Source: an uncultured Oscillospiraceae bacterium
GTDB lineage: Bacteria; Bacillota; Clostridia; Oscillospirales; Oscillospiraceae
Length of the DNA: 59,620 nucleotides
Direction: 5' to 3'
Assembly: GCA_947589745.1 (NCBI GenBank)
Contig: CANQCS010000011.1
Coordinates: 1-59,620 of the forward strand
The notes beneath the pieces are model-generated. The model worked only from the letters and a program-made list of their open reading frames with translations, was not told where the DNA came from and did no database searches. This document shows, in pieces, positions 1-8,082 of this stretch. Each line of letters opens with the position of its first letter. Position 1 is the first letter of the stretch. The translations under genes were made by a program, and so were the position numbers.

Positions 1-59
1 CCCTGCCGCTCTCCCCGAGCGCCTCCTTGTCGCTATTGCTCGTTCTCTTCCCGCTGATT

Positions 60-600
60 CAAAGGGATAGCCATATTCTTAAAAATCTTTCCTTCATTTT
101 TTTGTTTAGGTTTGCGCTCCCCCTTTGGCTGGTTTTTCCTAAACCGCGCCGGGTCCCGTGTATGAGGCGAAGCGGCTGTTCCAGTATATCCTCAAGGAGA
201 TCCTTCTGCGGCGCAAGTTTCGCCGCTTGAGGCGGCGGAACCGAACATTGGGTGCGCTGGTCGTTTTCCGTATTCCAACTGCGTTCTGCTCCGTTCCACT
301 ACGCACAGGACAGATTTCCGTATACGGCCCGATACGAAATATTCATCAATTGCGTAGTGGAACGGAGCAACCAGTAGTATCGACTACGGCAAAAAAACAG
401 CACCCCCGATGAATGCTTTCCCTGGCCCCTAGTTCAACCATCCATCTGCCCTTAACAAAAAATGTCAGAGGTCCAGCCCTACGGGCTGGCGCCCTTTTGG
501 GTACTTTTCCCGCGTGGGAAAAGTACCCCAGGGTGCTGGCAAGCACTGAAAGACAGAATAAGAGGTGGTAGGGGCCGGAGGCCCCTACTTGATTTGCACT
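60..600 (+). repeat. Inverted-arm repeat element, copy A
   Basis: No convincing gene lies in the first 600 bases. The stretch is a nearly complete copy of a repeat seen seven times in this window. In order it has the right-flank block (about 105-270, with the stem GTTTCGCCGC/GCGGCGGAAC), an arm at 286-306, a short core containing GTATACGG, the inverted arm at 347-372, the left-flank block (about 385-465), the small palindrome CCAGCCCTACGGGCTGG, a hairpin with arms GGTACTTTTCCC/GGGAAAAGTACC (about 500-525) and a GGGGCC-rich palindrome near 572. Copy D is the best full-length relative in the same orientation. Open reading frames here are by-products of the repeat, although one (from 158) shares a peptide of about 37 residues with other copies. 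Confidence 0.85.
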
Positions 601-616
601 GTGGGGCTGCCGCCCC

Positions 617-2299
617 CTAGCCCCCCAACTGCTGCTTATAAGCCTCCGCCCCGGCGATCAGCTCCTCCGCTCCCGCCAGCATGGCGGGAGTGATCCTCTC
701 CCCGCCGGTGAGGCGGGCCAACTCCCCTTTTCGGTGCTCCCGGTCCAGCCGGACCACCTGGGTGTAGGTACGGCCACCCCGTTCACCCTTCTCCACGCAG
801 AAATGGGTGTCCGCCATAGCGGCCAGCTGCGGCAGATGGGTCACGCACAGCACCTGCCGCTTGCGGCTGACCTGTGCCAGCTTGGCCGCCACCTTCTGGG
901 CGGCCCGGCCGCTGACGCCGGTGTCCACCTCGTCGAACACCATGGTCCCCACCGTGTCATTCTCCGCCAGCACGTTCTTCAGCGCCAGCATGATGCGGGC
1001 CAGCTCGCCGCCGGAGGCGATCTTGTGGATGGGCCGCAGCTCCTCCCCGACGTTGGCCGACATGAGGAACCGCACCTCGTCCATGCCCGTCTCGTCCGGC
1101 TCCTTGTCCGTGAACTGGATGGAGAACCGCACCTTGGGCATGTCCAATTGCCGCAGCTCCTCCTGGATGCGGAGCTCCAGGTCCCTGGCCGCCGCCTTGC
1201 GGGTTTCGGAGAGCAGGGCCCCGGCCTTGCGGACCTGGGCCTTCTCCTTGTCCAGCTCCTTCTCCAGCCGGGCCGCCCGGTCCGAGGCGAAGGTGATGCG
1301 GTCCAGCTCCTCCCGGCACTGGTCCAGGTACTCGAGCATCTCCTCCACCGTGGGGCCGTACTTCTTCTTCAGGCGGTAGAGCTGGTCGGCCCGGCTCTCC
1401 AGCTCGTCCAGCTCCTGGGGGCTGAAATCGAAGGCCGCCTCCATGTCCCGCAGCGTCTCCGCCACGTCGTAGGCCTCGGAGTACACCTCCGACAGCCGGT
1501 CGTGGAGGCTGGCGAACTGGTCGTCCAGGTTCCTGGCCCCGGCCAGGCTGGACGCCGCCTCCCGCAGCTCCGACACCGCGCCGCCGCCGTCGTCCCCGCC
1601 GGTGAGGCTCCACAGCGCCCCCTGGATGGCGGAGACGAACTTCTCCCCGTTGCGCAACAGGTTCCGCCGCTGGTTCAGAGTCTCCTCCTCCCCCGGCTTC
1701 AGCTTGGCCCGCTCCAGCTCGTTGATCTGGAACTGCAGGCTGTCCATCCGCCGGGCCTTCTCCGATTCGTCCATCTGGAGGGAGCGGAGCTTCTTCCGGG
1801 TGGCCTCCATGTGCTGGTAGCAGGCGGTGTAGGTCTCAAGATAGCCCTCCACCCTGCCGTAGCTGTCCAGGTAGGTCAGGTGCTGCTCCTCGTCCAGGAG
1901 CTGCTGGCCGTCGTGCTGGCCGTGGATGTTGAGAAGGCCCCCGCCGATGCGCCGGAGCTGGGCCACGGTGACGGGCCTGCCGTTGACCCGGCAGGCGTTC
2001 TTGCCGTCGGCGTAGATCTCCCGCTGGAGCAGCAGCTCCCCCTCCTCCGGGTGGAGGCCGCACTCCGACAGCACCGGCAGCTCCGGCACGCCGGTGAACA
2101 CGGCGCTGACGAAGGCCTTGGCCGCGCCGGTGCGGATCAGCTCCCTGCTGGTCCGCTGGCCCAGCACCGCGCCCATGGCGTCGATGACGATGCTCTTGCC
2201 CGCGCCGGTCTCGCCGGTGAGGGCGTTGAAGCCGGCGTCGAAGGCGATGTCCGCCTCCTCGATGACGGCGATATTCTCGATGTGCAGCGTTTGCAGCAT
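617..2299 (-). CDS. recN: DNA repair protein RecN
   Basis: RecN is an SMC-like ATPase that acts early in recombinational repair of double-strand breaks. The 560-residue product has Walker A GETGAGKS at residues 29-36, a long charged coiled-coil middle with the hinge-less RecN layout, the ABC signature ASGGELAR near 425, Walker B MVFDEVDTGVSG near 450 and the H-loop CVTHLPQ. The length is normal for the family (about 555). I chose the ATG at 2299 (MLQTLHIENIAVIEE) because family members begin there and AGGA lies just upstream; an in-frame ATG at 2317 is the alternative. It is the last gene of a run tlyA-nadK-argR-recN, which is the classic Clostridia arrangement. Repeat copy A follows its stop. 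Confidence 0.97.
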   Translation of the reverse strand: MLQTLHIENIAVIEEADIAFDAGFNALTGETGAGKSIVIDAMGAVLGQRTSRELIRTGAAKAFVSAVFTGVPELPVLSECGLHPEEGELLLQREIYADGKNACRVNGRPVTVAQLRRIGGGLLNIHGQHDGQQLLDEEQHLTYLDSYGRVEGYLETYTACYQHMEATRKKLRSLQMDESEKARRMDSLQFQINELERAKLKPGEEETLNQRRNLLRNGEKFVSAIQGALWSLTGGDDGGGAVSELREAASSLAGARNLDDQFASLHDRLSEVYSEAYDVAETLRDMEAAFDFSPQELDELESRADQLYRLKKKYGPTVEEMLEYLDQCREELDRITFASDRAARLEKELDKEKAQVRKAGALLSETRKAAARDLELRIQEELRQLDMPKVRFSIQFTDKEPDETGMDEVRFLMSANVGEELRPIHKIASGGELARIMLALKNVLAENDTVGTMVFDEVDTGVSGRAAQKVAAKLAQVSRKRQVLCVTHLPQLAAMADTHFCVEKGERGGRTYTQVVRLDREHRKGELARLTGGERITPAMLAGAEELIAGAEAYKQQLGG

Positions 2300-2356
2300 A
2301 GCTGTCCTACCCCCCATCGGCTTCCCCGGCGGAATGGGCCCCGGCCCCTTCCGGCA

Positions 2357-2809
2357 TTATTTGATCATTTCCTTCAGCTCGTCGCAGAGGTTCTCCGCCA
2401 CGGCGGCGTCCCGCAGGATGAGCAGGGCGGTGTCGTCCCCCGCCAGGCTCCCCACCACGCCGGGGATGTTCATGCTGTCCAGCGCCGCCCCGGCGGCTCC
2501 CGCCAGACCGGGCATGGTCTTGACCACCACGATGTTCTGGGCCCAGTCCACGCTGGTGATGCTCTCCCGGAAGATGTTGCGCAGCTTGTCCGCCACGTTG
2601 AGGCGGCTGCGCTGGCTGGACACGGTGTAGCGGTAGCGGCCCTGGCCCACGGGCTCCTTGACCAGGTGGAGCTGCTTGATGTCCCGGGAGATGGTGGCCT
2701 GGGTGCAGGTCACGCCCAGCTCCTTCAAACGCTGCTGGAGCTGCTCCTGGGTGTCCACGGGCTCCTTCTCGATGATCTCCAGGATCATCGCTTGGCGGTC
2801 ATTTTTCAT
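2357..2809 (-). CDS. argR: Arginine repressor ArgR
   Basis: ArgR is a hexameric, arginine-responsive DNA-binding regulator. The 150-residue product has an N-terminal winged helix with the recognition segment CTQATISRDIKQLHLVK (about residues 34-50) and a C-terminal oligomerisation/arginine-binding domain with GDDTALLILRD near 125-135. The length is standard. Its start overlaps the last 11 bases of nadK, showing translational coupling, and recN follows after about 57 bases. In Clostridia argR is commonly carried in this repair/NAD kinase cluster and acts on arginine genes elsewhere; no arginine biosynthesis genes are in this window. Confidence 0.96.
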   Translation of the reverse strand: MKNDRQAMILEIIEKEPVDTQEQLQQRLKELGVTCTQATISRDIKQLHLVKEPVGQGRYRYTVSSQRSRLNVADKLRNIFRESITSVDWAQNIVVVKTMPGLAGAAGAALDSMNIPGVVGSLAGDDTALLILRDAAVAENLCDELKEMIK

Positions 2810-3674
2810 GTCCGATCCCTCCTGTCATTTTTGTACGCAAAATTTCGTAGATGCTTCTGTCGGTCAGGCGCAGTAGCTCCATCTCGTACCGGGAGCGGCA
2901 GATGCGGACCTTGTCCCCCTGCCGGAGGGCGAAGGCCTTCCCGCCGTCCACGGAGAGGTAGACCTGCTTACGGTTGAGCTCCGCCGGGGCCACGGTGACG
3001 GTGCCCGCGGCGGAGAGAACAAACGACTTGGAAAACACGGAGTGGGCGCAGATGGGGCTGATGACGAAGTTCTGGGCCGTGGGCTCCACGATGGGCCCCC
3101 CGGCGGACAGGGAGTAGCCCGTGGACCCGGTGGGCGTGGCCACCACCACGCCGTCGCCGGTGAAAATGCCCATCTGCTCCTCCCCCGCCGTCACCTGGAG
3201 GCGGACCACCCGGGCCACGGCCCCCTTGGTGACCACCGCGTCGTTGAGGGCGGAGCTGGTGTAGACGGTCCGGTTCTCCCGGAGGACGCTGACGTCCAGC
3301 ATCATCCGCCGCTCCCGGCGGAAGCGCCCCGCGGCCAGCTCCTTCAACCGCTGCAGCTCCCCCTGCTCCAGGTCCGACATGAACCCCAGGCTCCCCAGAT
3401 TCACCCCCAGCACCGGCACGCCCCGCTGGGCGGCGGCTCTCGCCAGGTGCAGGATGGTGCCGTCCCCGCCGAAGGCGATCACCAGGTCGCTGGAGCGCAG
3501 CTCCTGGTGCAGCGAGCGGATGGGGACTCCGAACTGTCCCTCGCTGCCGTCCGGCTTGAAGGGCAGGCAGTAAACGGTCTCCATCCCCGCCTCCCGCAGC
3601 AGGTGCTCCGCCTCCCGGGCGGCGACAAAGCCCTTGTCCCGGTAGGGGTTGGGGCACAGGATGACTCTCTTCAA
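2799..3674 (-). CDS. nadK: NAD kinase
   Basis: NAD kinase phosphorylates NAD to NADP in the cytoplasm. The 291-residue product starts MKRVILCPNP and carries the GGDGT nucleotide motif at residues 69-73 and the conserved PTGSTGYSLSAGGP segment in the second domain. I chose a TTG start at 3674: GGAGG lies seven bases upstream and the TTGA quartet shares bases with the tlyA stop codon. The longer open frame upstream runs through tlyA and does not match the family. It is coupled to tlyA upstream and argR downstream. Confidence 0.95.
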   Translation of the reverse strand: MKRVILCPNPYRDKGFVAAREAEHLLREAGMETVYCLPFKPDGSEGQFGVPIRSLHQELRSSDLVIAFGGDGTILHLARAAAQRGVPVLGVNLGSLGFMSDLEQGELQRLKELAAGRFRRERRMMLDVSVLRENRTVYTSSALNDAVVTKGAVARVVRLQVTAGEEQMGIFTGDGVVVATPTGSTGYSLSAGGPIVEPTAQNFVISPICAHSVFSKSFVLSAAGTVTVAPAELNRKQVYLSVDGGKAFALRQGDKVRICRSRYEMELLRLTDRSIYEILRTKMTGGIGHEK

Positions 3675-4483
3675 GAGCTTCCCTCCTTCAACGCGCCGTG
3701 GGACTGGTCCACCAGCGCCTGTAAATCGAAATCGGTTTCCAGCCAATCTCCCCGCTCCAGCCAGCCCAGGTACTCGATATTCCCCTCGGGCCCCAGGATG
3801 GGGGAAAAGCTCAGGTCCAGCACCCGGAAGCCGCTGTCCCGGGCGTGGTCCAGAAAGTGCTCCAGCACCTCCCGGTGGACGGCGGGGTCCCGCACCACGC
3901 CCTTCTTGCCCACCTTGTCCTTGCCGGCCTCGAACTGGGGCTTGATGAGGCAGACCACCTGCCCCCGCTCCCGCAACACCCCGGCGATAGCGGGCAGGAT
4001 GAGCTTCAGGGATATGAAGCTCACGTCCACGCTGGAGAAATCCGGCTCCTCCGGCACCTGGTCATGGGAGAGATACCGGGCGTTGGTCCGCTCCAGGCAC
4101 ACCACCCTGCTGTCGCTCCGGAGGCTCCAGGCCAGCTGGCCGTAGCCCACGTCCACGGCGTAGACCTTTTTCGCTCCGTTCTGGAGCATACAGTCGGTGA
4201 AGCCGCCAGTGGAGGCGCCGATGTCCATGCAGACCCGGTCTTTCAGGTCGATGGGCCAGAGGGCCATGGCCTTCTCCAGCTTGAGGCCGCCCCGGCTGAC
4301 ATAGCGGAGGGTGTTCCCCCGGATCTCCACGGCGGCGTCCTCCGCCACCGGGGCGCCGGGTTTGTCAACGCGCTGGCCGTTGACGAACACCGACCCGCTC
4401 ATAATGGTCGCCTGGGCCTTTTGGCGGGTCTCTTGGAGACCCGCAGACACCAAATATACATCCAGTCGTAGTTTTTTTGACAT
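3671..4483 (-). CDS. tlyA: TlyA-family rRNA 2'-O-methyltransferase (hemolysin A family)
   Basis: TlyA proteins methylate the 2'-OH of cytidines in 16S and 23S rRNA; the old hemolysin name is historical. The 270-residue product has an N-terminal S4 RNA-binding domain (residues 1-65, MSKKLRLDVYLVSAGL onward) and an FtsJ-like Rossmann methyltransferase with the SAM motif DIGASTGGFTDCML near 90. Length and domain order are typical. AAAGGA lies upstream of the ATG. In many Clostridia dxs directly precedes this gene; here repeat copy B and a GNAT gene separate them, and I see no convincing promoter in the 235 bases upstream. Confidence 0.95.
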   Translation of the reverse strand: MSKKLRLDVYLVSAGLQETRQKAQATIMSGSVFVNGQRVDKPGAPVAEDAAVEIRGNTLRYVSRGGLKLEKAMALWPIDLKDRVCMDIGASTGGFTDCMLQNGAKKVYAVDVGYGQLAWSLRSDSRVVCLERTNARYLSHDQVPEEPDFSSVDVSFISLKLILPAIAGVLRERGQVVCLIKPQFEAGKDKVGKKGVVRDPAVHREVLEHFLDHARDSGFRVLDLSFSPILGPEGNIEYLGWLERGDWLETDFDLQALVDQSHGALKEGSS

Positions 4484-4569
4484 AAAAGGGGGTCCTTTCT
4501 TTTCGAGGGACTGGGTGCCGTGGGGCTTCCAGCCCCTCGGGGTCTTGGTAGGGACCTTCGGTCCCTGCG

Positions 4570-5660
4570 CACCCTGGGTCCACTTTTTGACGTCAAAAAG
4601 TGGACGGAAAAAACGCCAGCCCTACGGGCTGGACCCCCTTTATTCTGGGGAGATCGTGGGTAGGAAGTACCCAGAGAAGGCTTTCATCGGGGGTGCGATT
4701 TTTTTGCCGTAGTCGATACTACTGGTTGCTCCGTTCTACTACGCAATTGGGGGCGCGGTGGTCGTCGATATTGAGCTCAAAATTACCGCCCTGAAAGGAG
4801 AAAACACGATCAAATGAAACTGTTTCGATCGACGTACAGACAAAGCCCAATTTCTTGAGCAATTTACACGACGGTATGTTATCGATCGCCGTTCCTGCGG
4901 TAAAAACAGTCGCACAATATTGATCTGCAAAATATTCAATAAGAGCCTTTGTACTTTCATAGGCATATCCGTTGGAGTGATACGCGGAATGAAAACAATA
5001 TCCCAGGTCGTACATGCTCCCATTTTTGTGGAAACACACGTATCCTATCATGTTATCCGAGCCTTTTTGAAATACCGCAAAGAACAAACCGCTTTCCGCG
5101 AACTGCTTTACCAACGCGTCGATCTCTTCCTCTTCTGTCGGAAAAGGCCGATCGTAAACAGCATATTGGGAATTATTAAAATCTACAAATATATCTCTCA
5201 TTCCCTGCCGATCCGTCTCGCGCAAAGTTCGTATATACAGTCTGCTCGTTTCTAATGTCAAAGCATTTCCTCCAAGACCATACGATTCGCATTTTCCCCT
5301 CAAGATCCCGACCAGCGCACCCAATGTCCGGTTTCGCCGCCTCAAGCGGCGAAACTTGCGCCGCAGCAGGATCTCCTTGGGGACATACCGAAACAGCCGC
5401 TTCGCCCCATACGCGGAACCCGGCACGGTTTAGACCAAACCAACCACATGGCGAGCGCAAACCTAAACAAAAAATAAGGAAAGATTCTCAAGAAAACCAT
5501 TCCTGGTTTTCTTGAGTGCACTTTTGGTTACTTTTCCTGCAAGGGAAAAGTAACCCCGTCGGGCCGTCCGGAGGACGGCCTTAGGGCTTGGGCCGCCGAA
5601 GGCGGCCTAGTGCCAGGGGTGCACCCCGCCTGAGGGTGCCTACTGACCCGGCGGGGGCGG
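4570..5660 (-). repeat. Inverted-arm repeat element, copy B, carrying a GNAT gene
   Basis: The plus strand shows a hairpin (CCACTTTTTGACGTCAAAAAGTGG, about 4580-4603), the palindrome CCAGCCCTACGGGCTGG, the left-flank block with GGCTTTCATCGG, and an arm at 4724-4749. The GNAT gene occupies the place of the core. The right-flank block follows (5312-5500, stem GTTTCGCCGC/GCGGCGAAAC), then a hairpin GGTTACTTTTCC/GGAAAAGTAACC near 5530-5555 and a cluster of GC palindromes to 5660. The second arm, present in other copies, is missing on the right of the gene. The element lies inside what is normally a dxs-tlyA operon. Confidence 0.85.
4719..5261 (-). CDS. GNAT-family N-acetyltransferase (RimJ/RimL-like), repeat cargo
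   Basis: This is a predicted 180-residue acetyl-CoA-dependent acyltransferase of unknown substrate. It begins MTLETSRLYIRTLRETD, has the fold order of the RimJ/RimL group, and shows a GYCFHSAYHSNGYAYES segment (about 95-111) in the acetyl-CoA loop region and KLLKKLGF near 143. I chose a TTG start at 5261 because GGAGG sits seven bases upstream; upstream sequence in frame belongs to the repeat. The gene is clearly more AT-rich than its neighbours, a sign of transfer. Its last nine codons (encoding NCVVERSNQ) and stop codon are the repeat arm itself, so the reading frame ends inside the element. Substrate class cannot be told from sequence alone. Confidence 0.85.
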   Translation of the reverse strand: MTLETSRLYIRTLRETDRQGMRDIFVDFNNSQYAVYDRPFPTEEEEIDALVKQFAESGLFFAVFQKGSDNMIGYVCFHKNGSMYDLGYCFHSAYHSNGYAYESTKALIEYFADQYCATVFTAGTAIDNIPSCKLLKKLGFVCTSIETVSFDRVFSFQGGNFELNIDDHRAPNCVVERSNQ

Positions 5661-5677
5661 AGCCCCCGCCCACCAGG

Positions 5678-7516
5678 CTATGGTCCCTGTAGGACCGCCT
5701 CCACCACCGCCGCAGCATCCAGCCGCAATTTTGCCCGCAATTGCGGAACAGTCCCCTGGGGGGCGAAGCCCCCTTTCAAGTTCAGCAGTGTGACGCGGGC
5801 GCTGACGCCCGCCAAAGCCAGGGCGGCGGCCAGCTGCTGGCCGATGGACCCGTTCTCGTTGCAGTCCTCCAGGACCACCAGCCCGCCGGTGCGGCGGACC
5901 GACTGGATCACCGGCCCGGCGTCCAGGGGCGCGATGCGGTGGAGCTTCCAGACCTCCGCCTCCACGCCTTGGGCGGCCAGCCGCTCCGCGGCGGATAGTA
6001 TCTCGTCAGTCAGTGTCCCGTAGGACACCAGGGTCACATCCCGCCCCTGCCGGAGGCAGGAGGCCGCCTCCCCGCTCCAGGCGGGGTACTGCCGGCCCTC
6101 CCCGCCCCGGGGGTAGCGGACCGCCACCGGGCCGTCCACTTTCTGGACGGCGTACCGCAGCATGTCCCGGAGCTCGTCAAAGCAGGCGGGGCACAGCACC
6201 GTCATGCCGGGGATCTGAGTCAGATACCCCACGTCCTGGCACCCGTGGTGGGTGGGGCCGTCGGCCCCCACCAGGCCCGCCCGGTCCACCGCCAGCACCA
6301 CATGCAGGTGCTGGAGCGCCACGTCGTGGACCAGCATGTCGTAGCCCCGCTGGAGGAAAGTGGAGTACACCGCGAACACGGGGACCATCCCCTGCTTCGC
6401 CATTCCGGCGGCCATGCTCACCGCGTGGCCCTCTGCGATGCCCACGTCGAAGAACCGCTTGGGCCAGGCCGCGGAGAACTCCTGGAGCCCCGTACCCTCC
6501 GCCATGGCGGCGGTGATGGCGCAGATCCGCTTGTCGTGTCCCGCCAGCTCCGCCAGTTCGTGGCCAAAGGCGTAGGAGAAATCCACGCCTCCCGGCTCCG
6601 CCGGGCCCGCCTTGGGGTCGAAGGGCGGCACGCCGTGGCACCGCTCCGGGCGCTGCTCCGCGTGGAGGTAGCCCTTTCCCTTTCTGGTGCGGACGTGGAT
6701 CAGCACCGGGCAGGCCAGCTCCCTGGCCCACGCCAGGGTGTTGCAGAGCTGGTCCAGGTCGTGGCCGTCCACCGGGCCCAGGTAGGTGAACCCCATGTCC
6801 TCAAAGATGGAGCAGGGGTAGAGGGCCCGCTTGATATTGGTCTTGAACCGGTGGATCGCGCTATACAGCCGCCGCCCGCCGGGCAGCTTCATCATAAAGG
6901 CCCGGTAGCCTTTCTTGAAGCGGTAGTAGCCGGGCCGAACCCGCAGATGGCTCAGGTGGGCGGCCACGCCGCCCACGTTGGGGTCAATCGACATCCCGTT
7001 GTCGTTGAGGATGACCACCATGGGTTCCCCCGACGCCCCGGCGTTGCTGAGTCCTTCGTAGGCCAGTCCCCCGGTGAGGGCGCCGTCCCCGATGAGGGCC
7101 AGCACGGCATAGTCCTGTTTCTGTAAGGTGCGGGCCCGGGCCATGCCCAGGGCCACGGACACGGAGTTGGAGGCGTGTCCAGCGATAAAGGCGTCGTGGA
7201 CGCTCTCCTCCGGCTTGGGGAAGCCGGAGAGGCCCCCCAGCTGGCGCAGGGTGGCGAAGAGCTCCCGCCGCCCCGTCAGGGCCTTGTGGACGTAGGACTG
7301 GTGGCCCACGTCGAAGACCAGCCGGTCCCGCCCGGTGTCGTAGACCCGGTGGATGGCCACGGTCAGCTCCACCACCCCCAGATTGGAGGCCAGGTGTCCG
7401 CCGGTGCGGGAGACGCTGTCGATGAGGAAGTCCCGCAGCTCCCCGCAGAGCGCCGCCAGCTCCTCGCGGCTCAGTTCCTTCACGTCCGCCGGGGACGAAA
7501 TGTGTTCCAGGATCAT
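5678..7516 (-). CDS. dxs: 1-deoxy-D-xylulose-5-phosphate synthase
   Basis: Dxs condenses pyruvate and glyceraldehyde-3-phosphate in the first step of the MEP isoprenoid pathway, and also supplies thiamine and pyridoxal synthesis. The 612-residue product shows the transketolase-like DVGHQSYVHKALTGR (about 69-83), the thiamine diphosphate motif beginning GDGALTGG at 143, the pyrimidine-domain segment DRAGLVGADGPTHHG and a C-terminal transketolase domain. Length is slightly below the usual 620. A consensus promoter lies at 7660-7688. The stop is 18 bases from repeat copy B, whose palindromes may affect read-through into tlyA. Confidence 0.97.
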   Translation of the reverse strand: MILEHISSPADVKELSREELAALCGELRDFLIDSVSRTGGHLASNLGVVELTVAIHRVYDTGRDRLVFDVGHQSYVHKALTGRRELFATLRQLGGLSGFPKPEESVHDAFIAGHASNSVSVALGMARARTLQKQDYAVLALIGDGALTGGLAYEGLSNAGASGEPMVVILNDNGMSIDPNVGGVAAHLSHLRVRPGYYRFKKGYRAFMMKLPGGRRLYSAIHRFKTNIKRALYPCSIFEDMGFTYLGPVDGHDLDQLCNTLAWARELACPVLIHVRTRKGKGYLHAEQRPERCHGVPPFDPKAGPAEPGGVDFSYAFGHELAELAGHDKRICAITAAMAEGTGLQEFSAAWPKRFFDVGIAEGHAVSMAAGMAKQGMVPVFAVYSTFLQRGYDMLVHDVALQHLHVVLAVDRAGLVGADGPTHHGCQDVGYLTQIPGMTVLCPACFDELRDMLRYAVQKVDGPVAVRYPRGGEGRQYPAWSGEAASCLRQGRDVTLVSYGTLTDEILSAAERLAAQGVEAEVWKLHRIAPLDAGPVIQSVRRTGGLVVLEDCNENGSIGQQLAAALALAGVSARVTLLNLKGGFAPQGTVPQLRAKLRLDAAAVVEAVLQGP

Positions 7517-7659
7517 GTGCGTATGCTGCCCCTTTTCCGGTGGTCGCGTCGGAGATCAAAATAGGGATATCTGGAAAACGCGAAAAAATAGCGGAGGAAA
7601 CTGGCTGCCGGGTCGTTCCCCCCTCCGGCTCCGGCCGGAGCCGTCGCCTCGTGAGAGAC

Positions 7660-7688
7660 AGTATACCACGTTTTCCCGGAAAATTCAA
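7660..7688 (-). promoter_or_regulatory. SigA-type promoter for dxs
   Basis: On the minus strand TTGAAT, a 17-base spacer and TATACT give a near-consensus housekeeping promoter, leaving a leader of about 135 bases before the dxs ATG. The rest of 7517-8082 is AT-rich and holds only this and the divergent MATE promoter; I see no gene or recognisable riboswitch in it. Confidence 0.75.
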
Positions 7689-7994
7689 GGGAATATGCAA
7701 ATATTTTTGTATATTTCAGGTATATGCAATTCTATACAGAATATCCCTTTTCCGGGAAAGAAAAAGGACTTTACTGCCGTTGGCAGTGCGCCGTTTCCTC
7801 TCCGTTTTCCATAGGGCAATGATGAATTTATCTCATACTCTTCCTGAAAGAAAACAGAGGGAAAGGGGCCTCCACCCCATCGGTAAAGCGATGTGATTTC
7901 TATGTTTCCTGCACACAGCACGGTATTTTTAATAAGAAACGCATCGGCTTTGGGGCGCCGCCGGTTTGTTTTCGCGGAAAAACAGCGGCGCTTC

Positions 7995-8023
7995 TTGACA
8001 TTCCTTGGTTTTTCAGGTATGCT
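7995..8023 (+). promoter_or_regulatory. SigA-type promoter for the MATE operon
   Basis: TTGACA, exactly 17 bases, then TATGCT, about 60 bases upstream of the MATE start. It likely drives the three-gene run MATE, methionine gamma-lyase-like, decarboxylase. Confidence 0.75.
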
Positions 8024-8082
8024 GACCTGGGCGGTCATGCAGATCGCCTGTCTATCTTGCAGAGACACGGAGTGTGTATTCC

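Noticed and set aside
158-412. Annotating the repeat-encoded basic peptide as a gene in each element copy
   Set aside because: The frame has different ends in each copy, no consistent ribosome site, and its conservation is equally explained by the folded stem; kept as a finding instead.
734-2977. Long plus-strand open frame opposite recN, argR and nadK
   Set aside because: It is the GC-rich shadow of three well-supported genes; its composition (Leu, Gln, Gly, His repeats) has no domain pattern.
7517-7655. Thiamine or other riboswitch in the dxs leader
   Set aside because: I could not find the conserved THI-box or any other aptamer core in the leader.
7685-8068. Minus-strand 127-codon frame upstream of dxs
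   Set aside because: It runs across the dxs promoter, has no ribosome site worth the name and no family resemblance.
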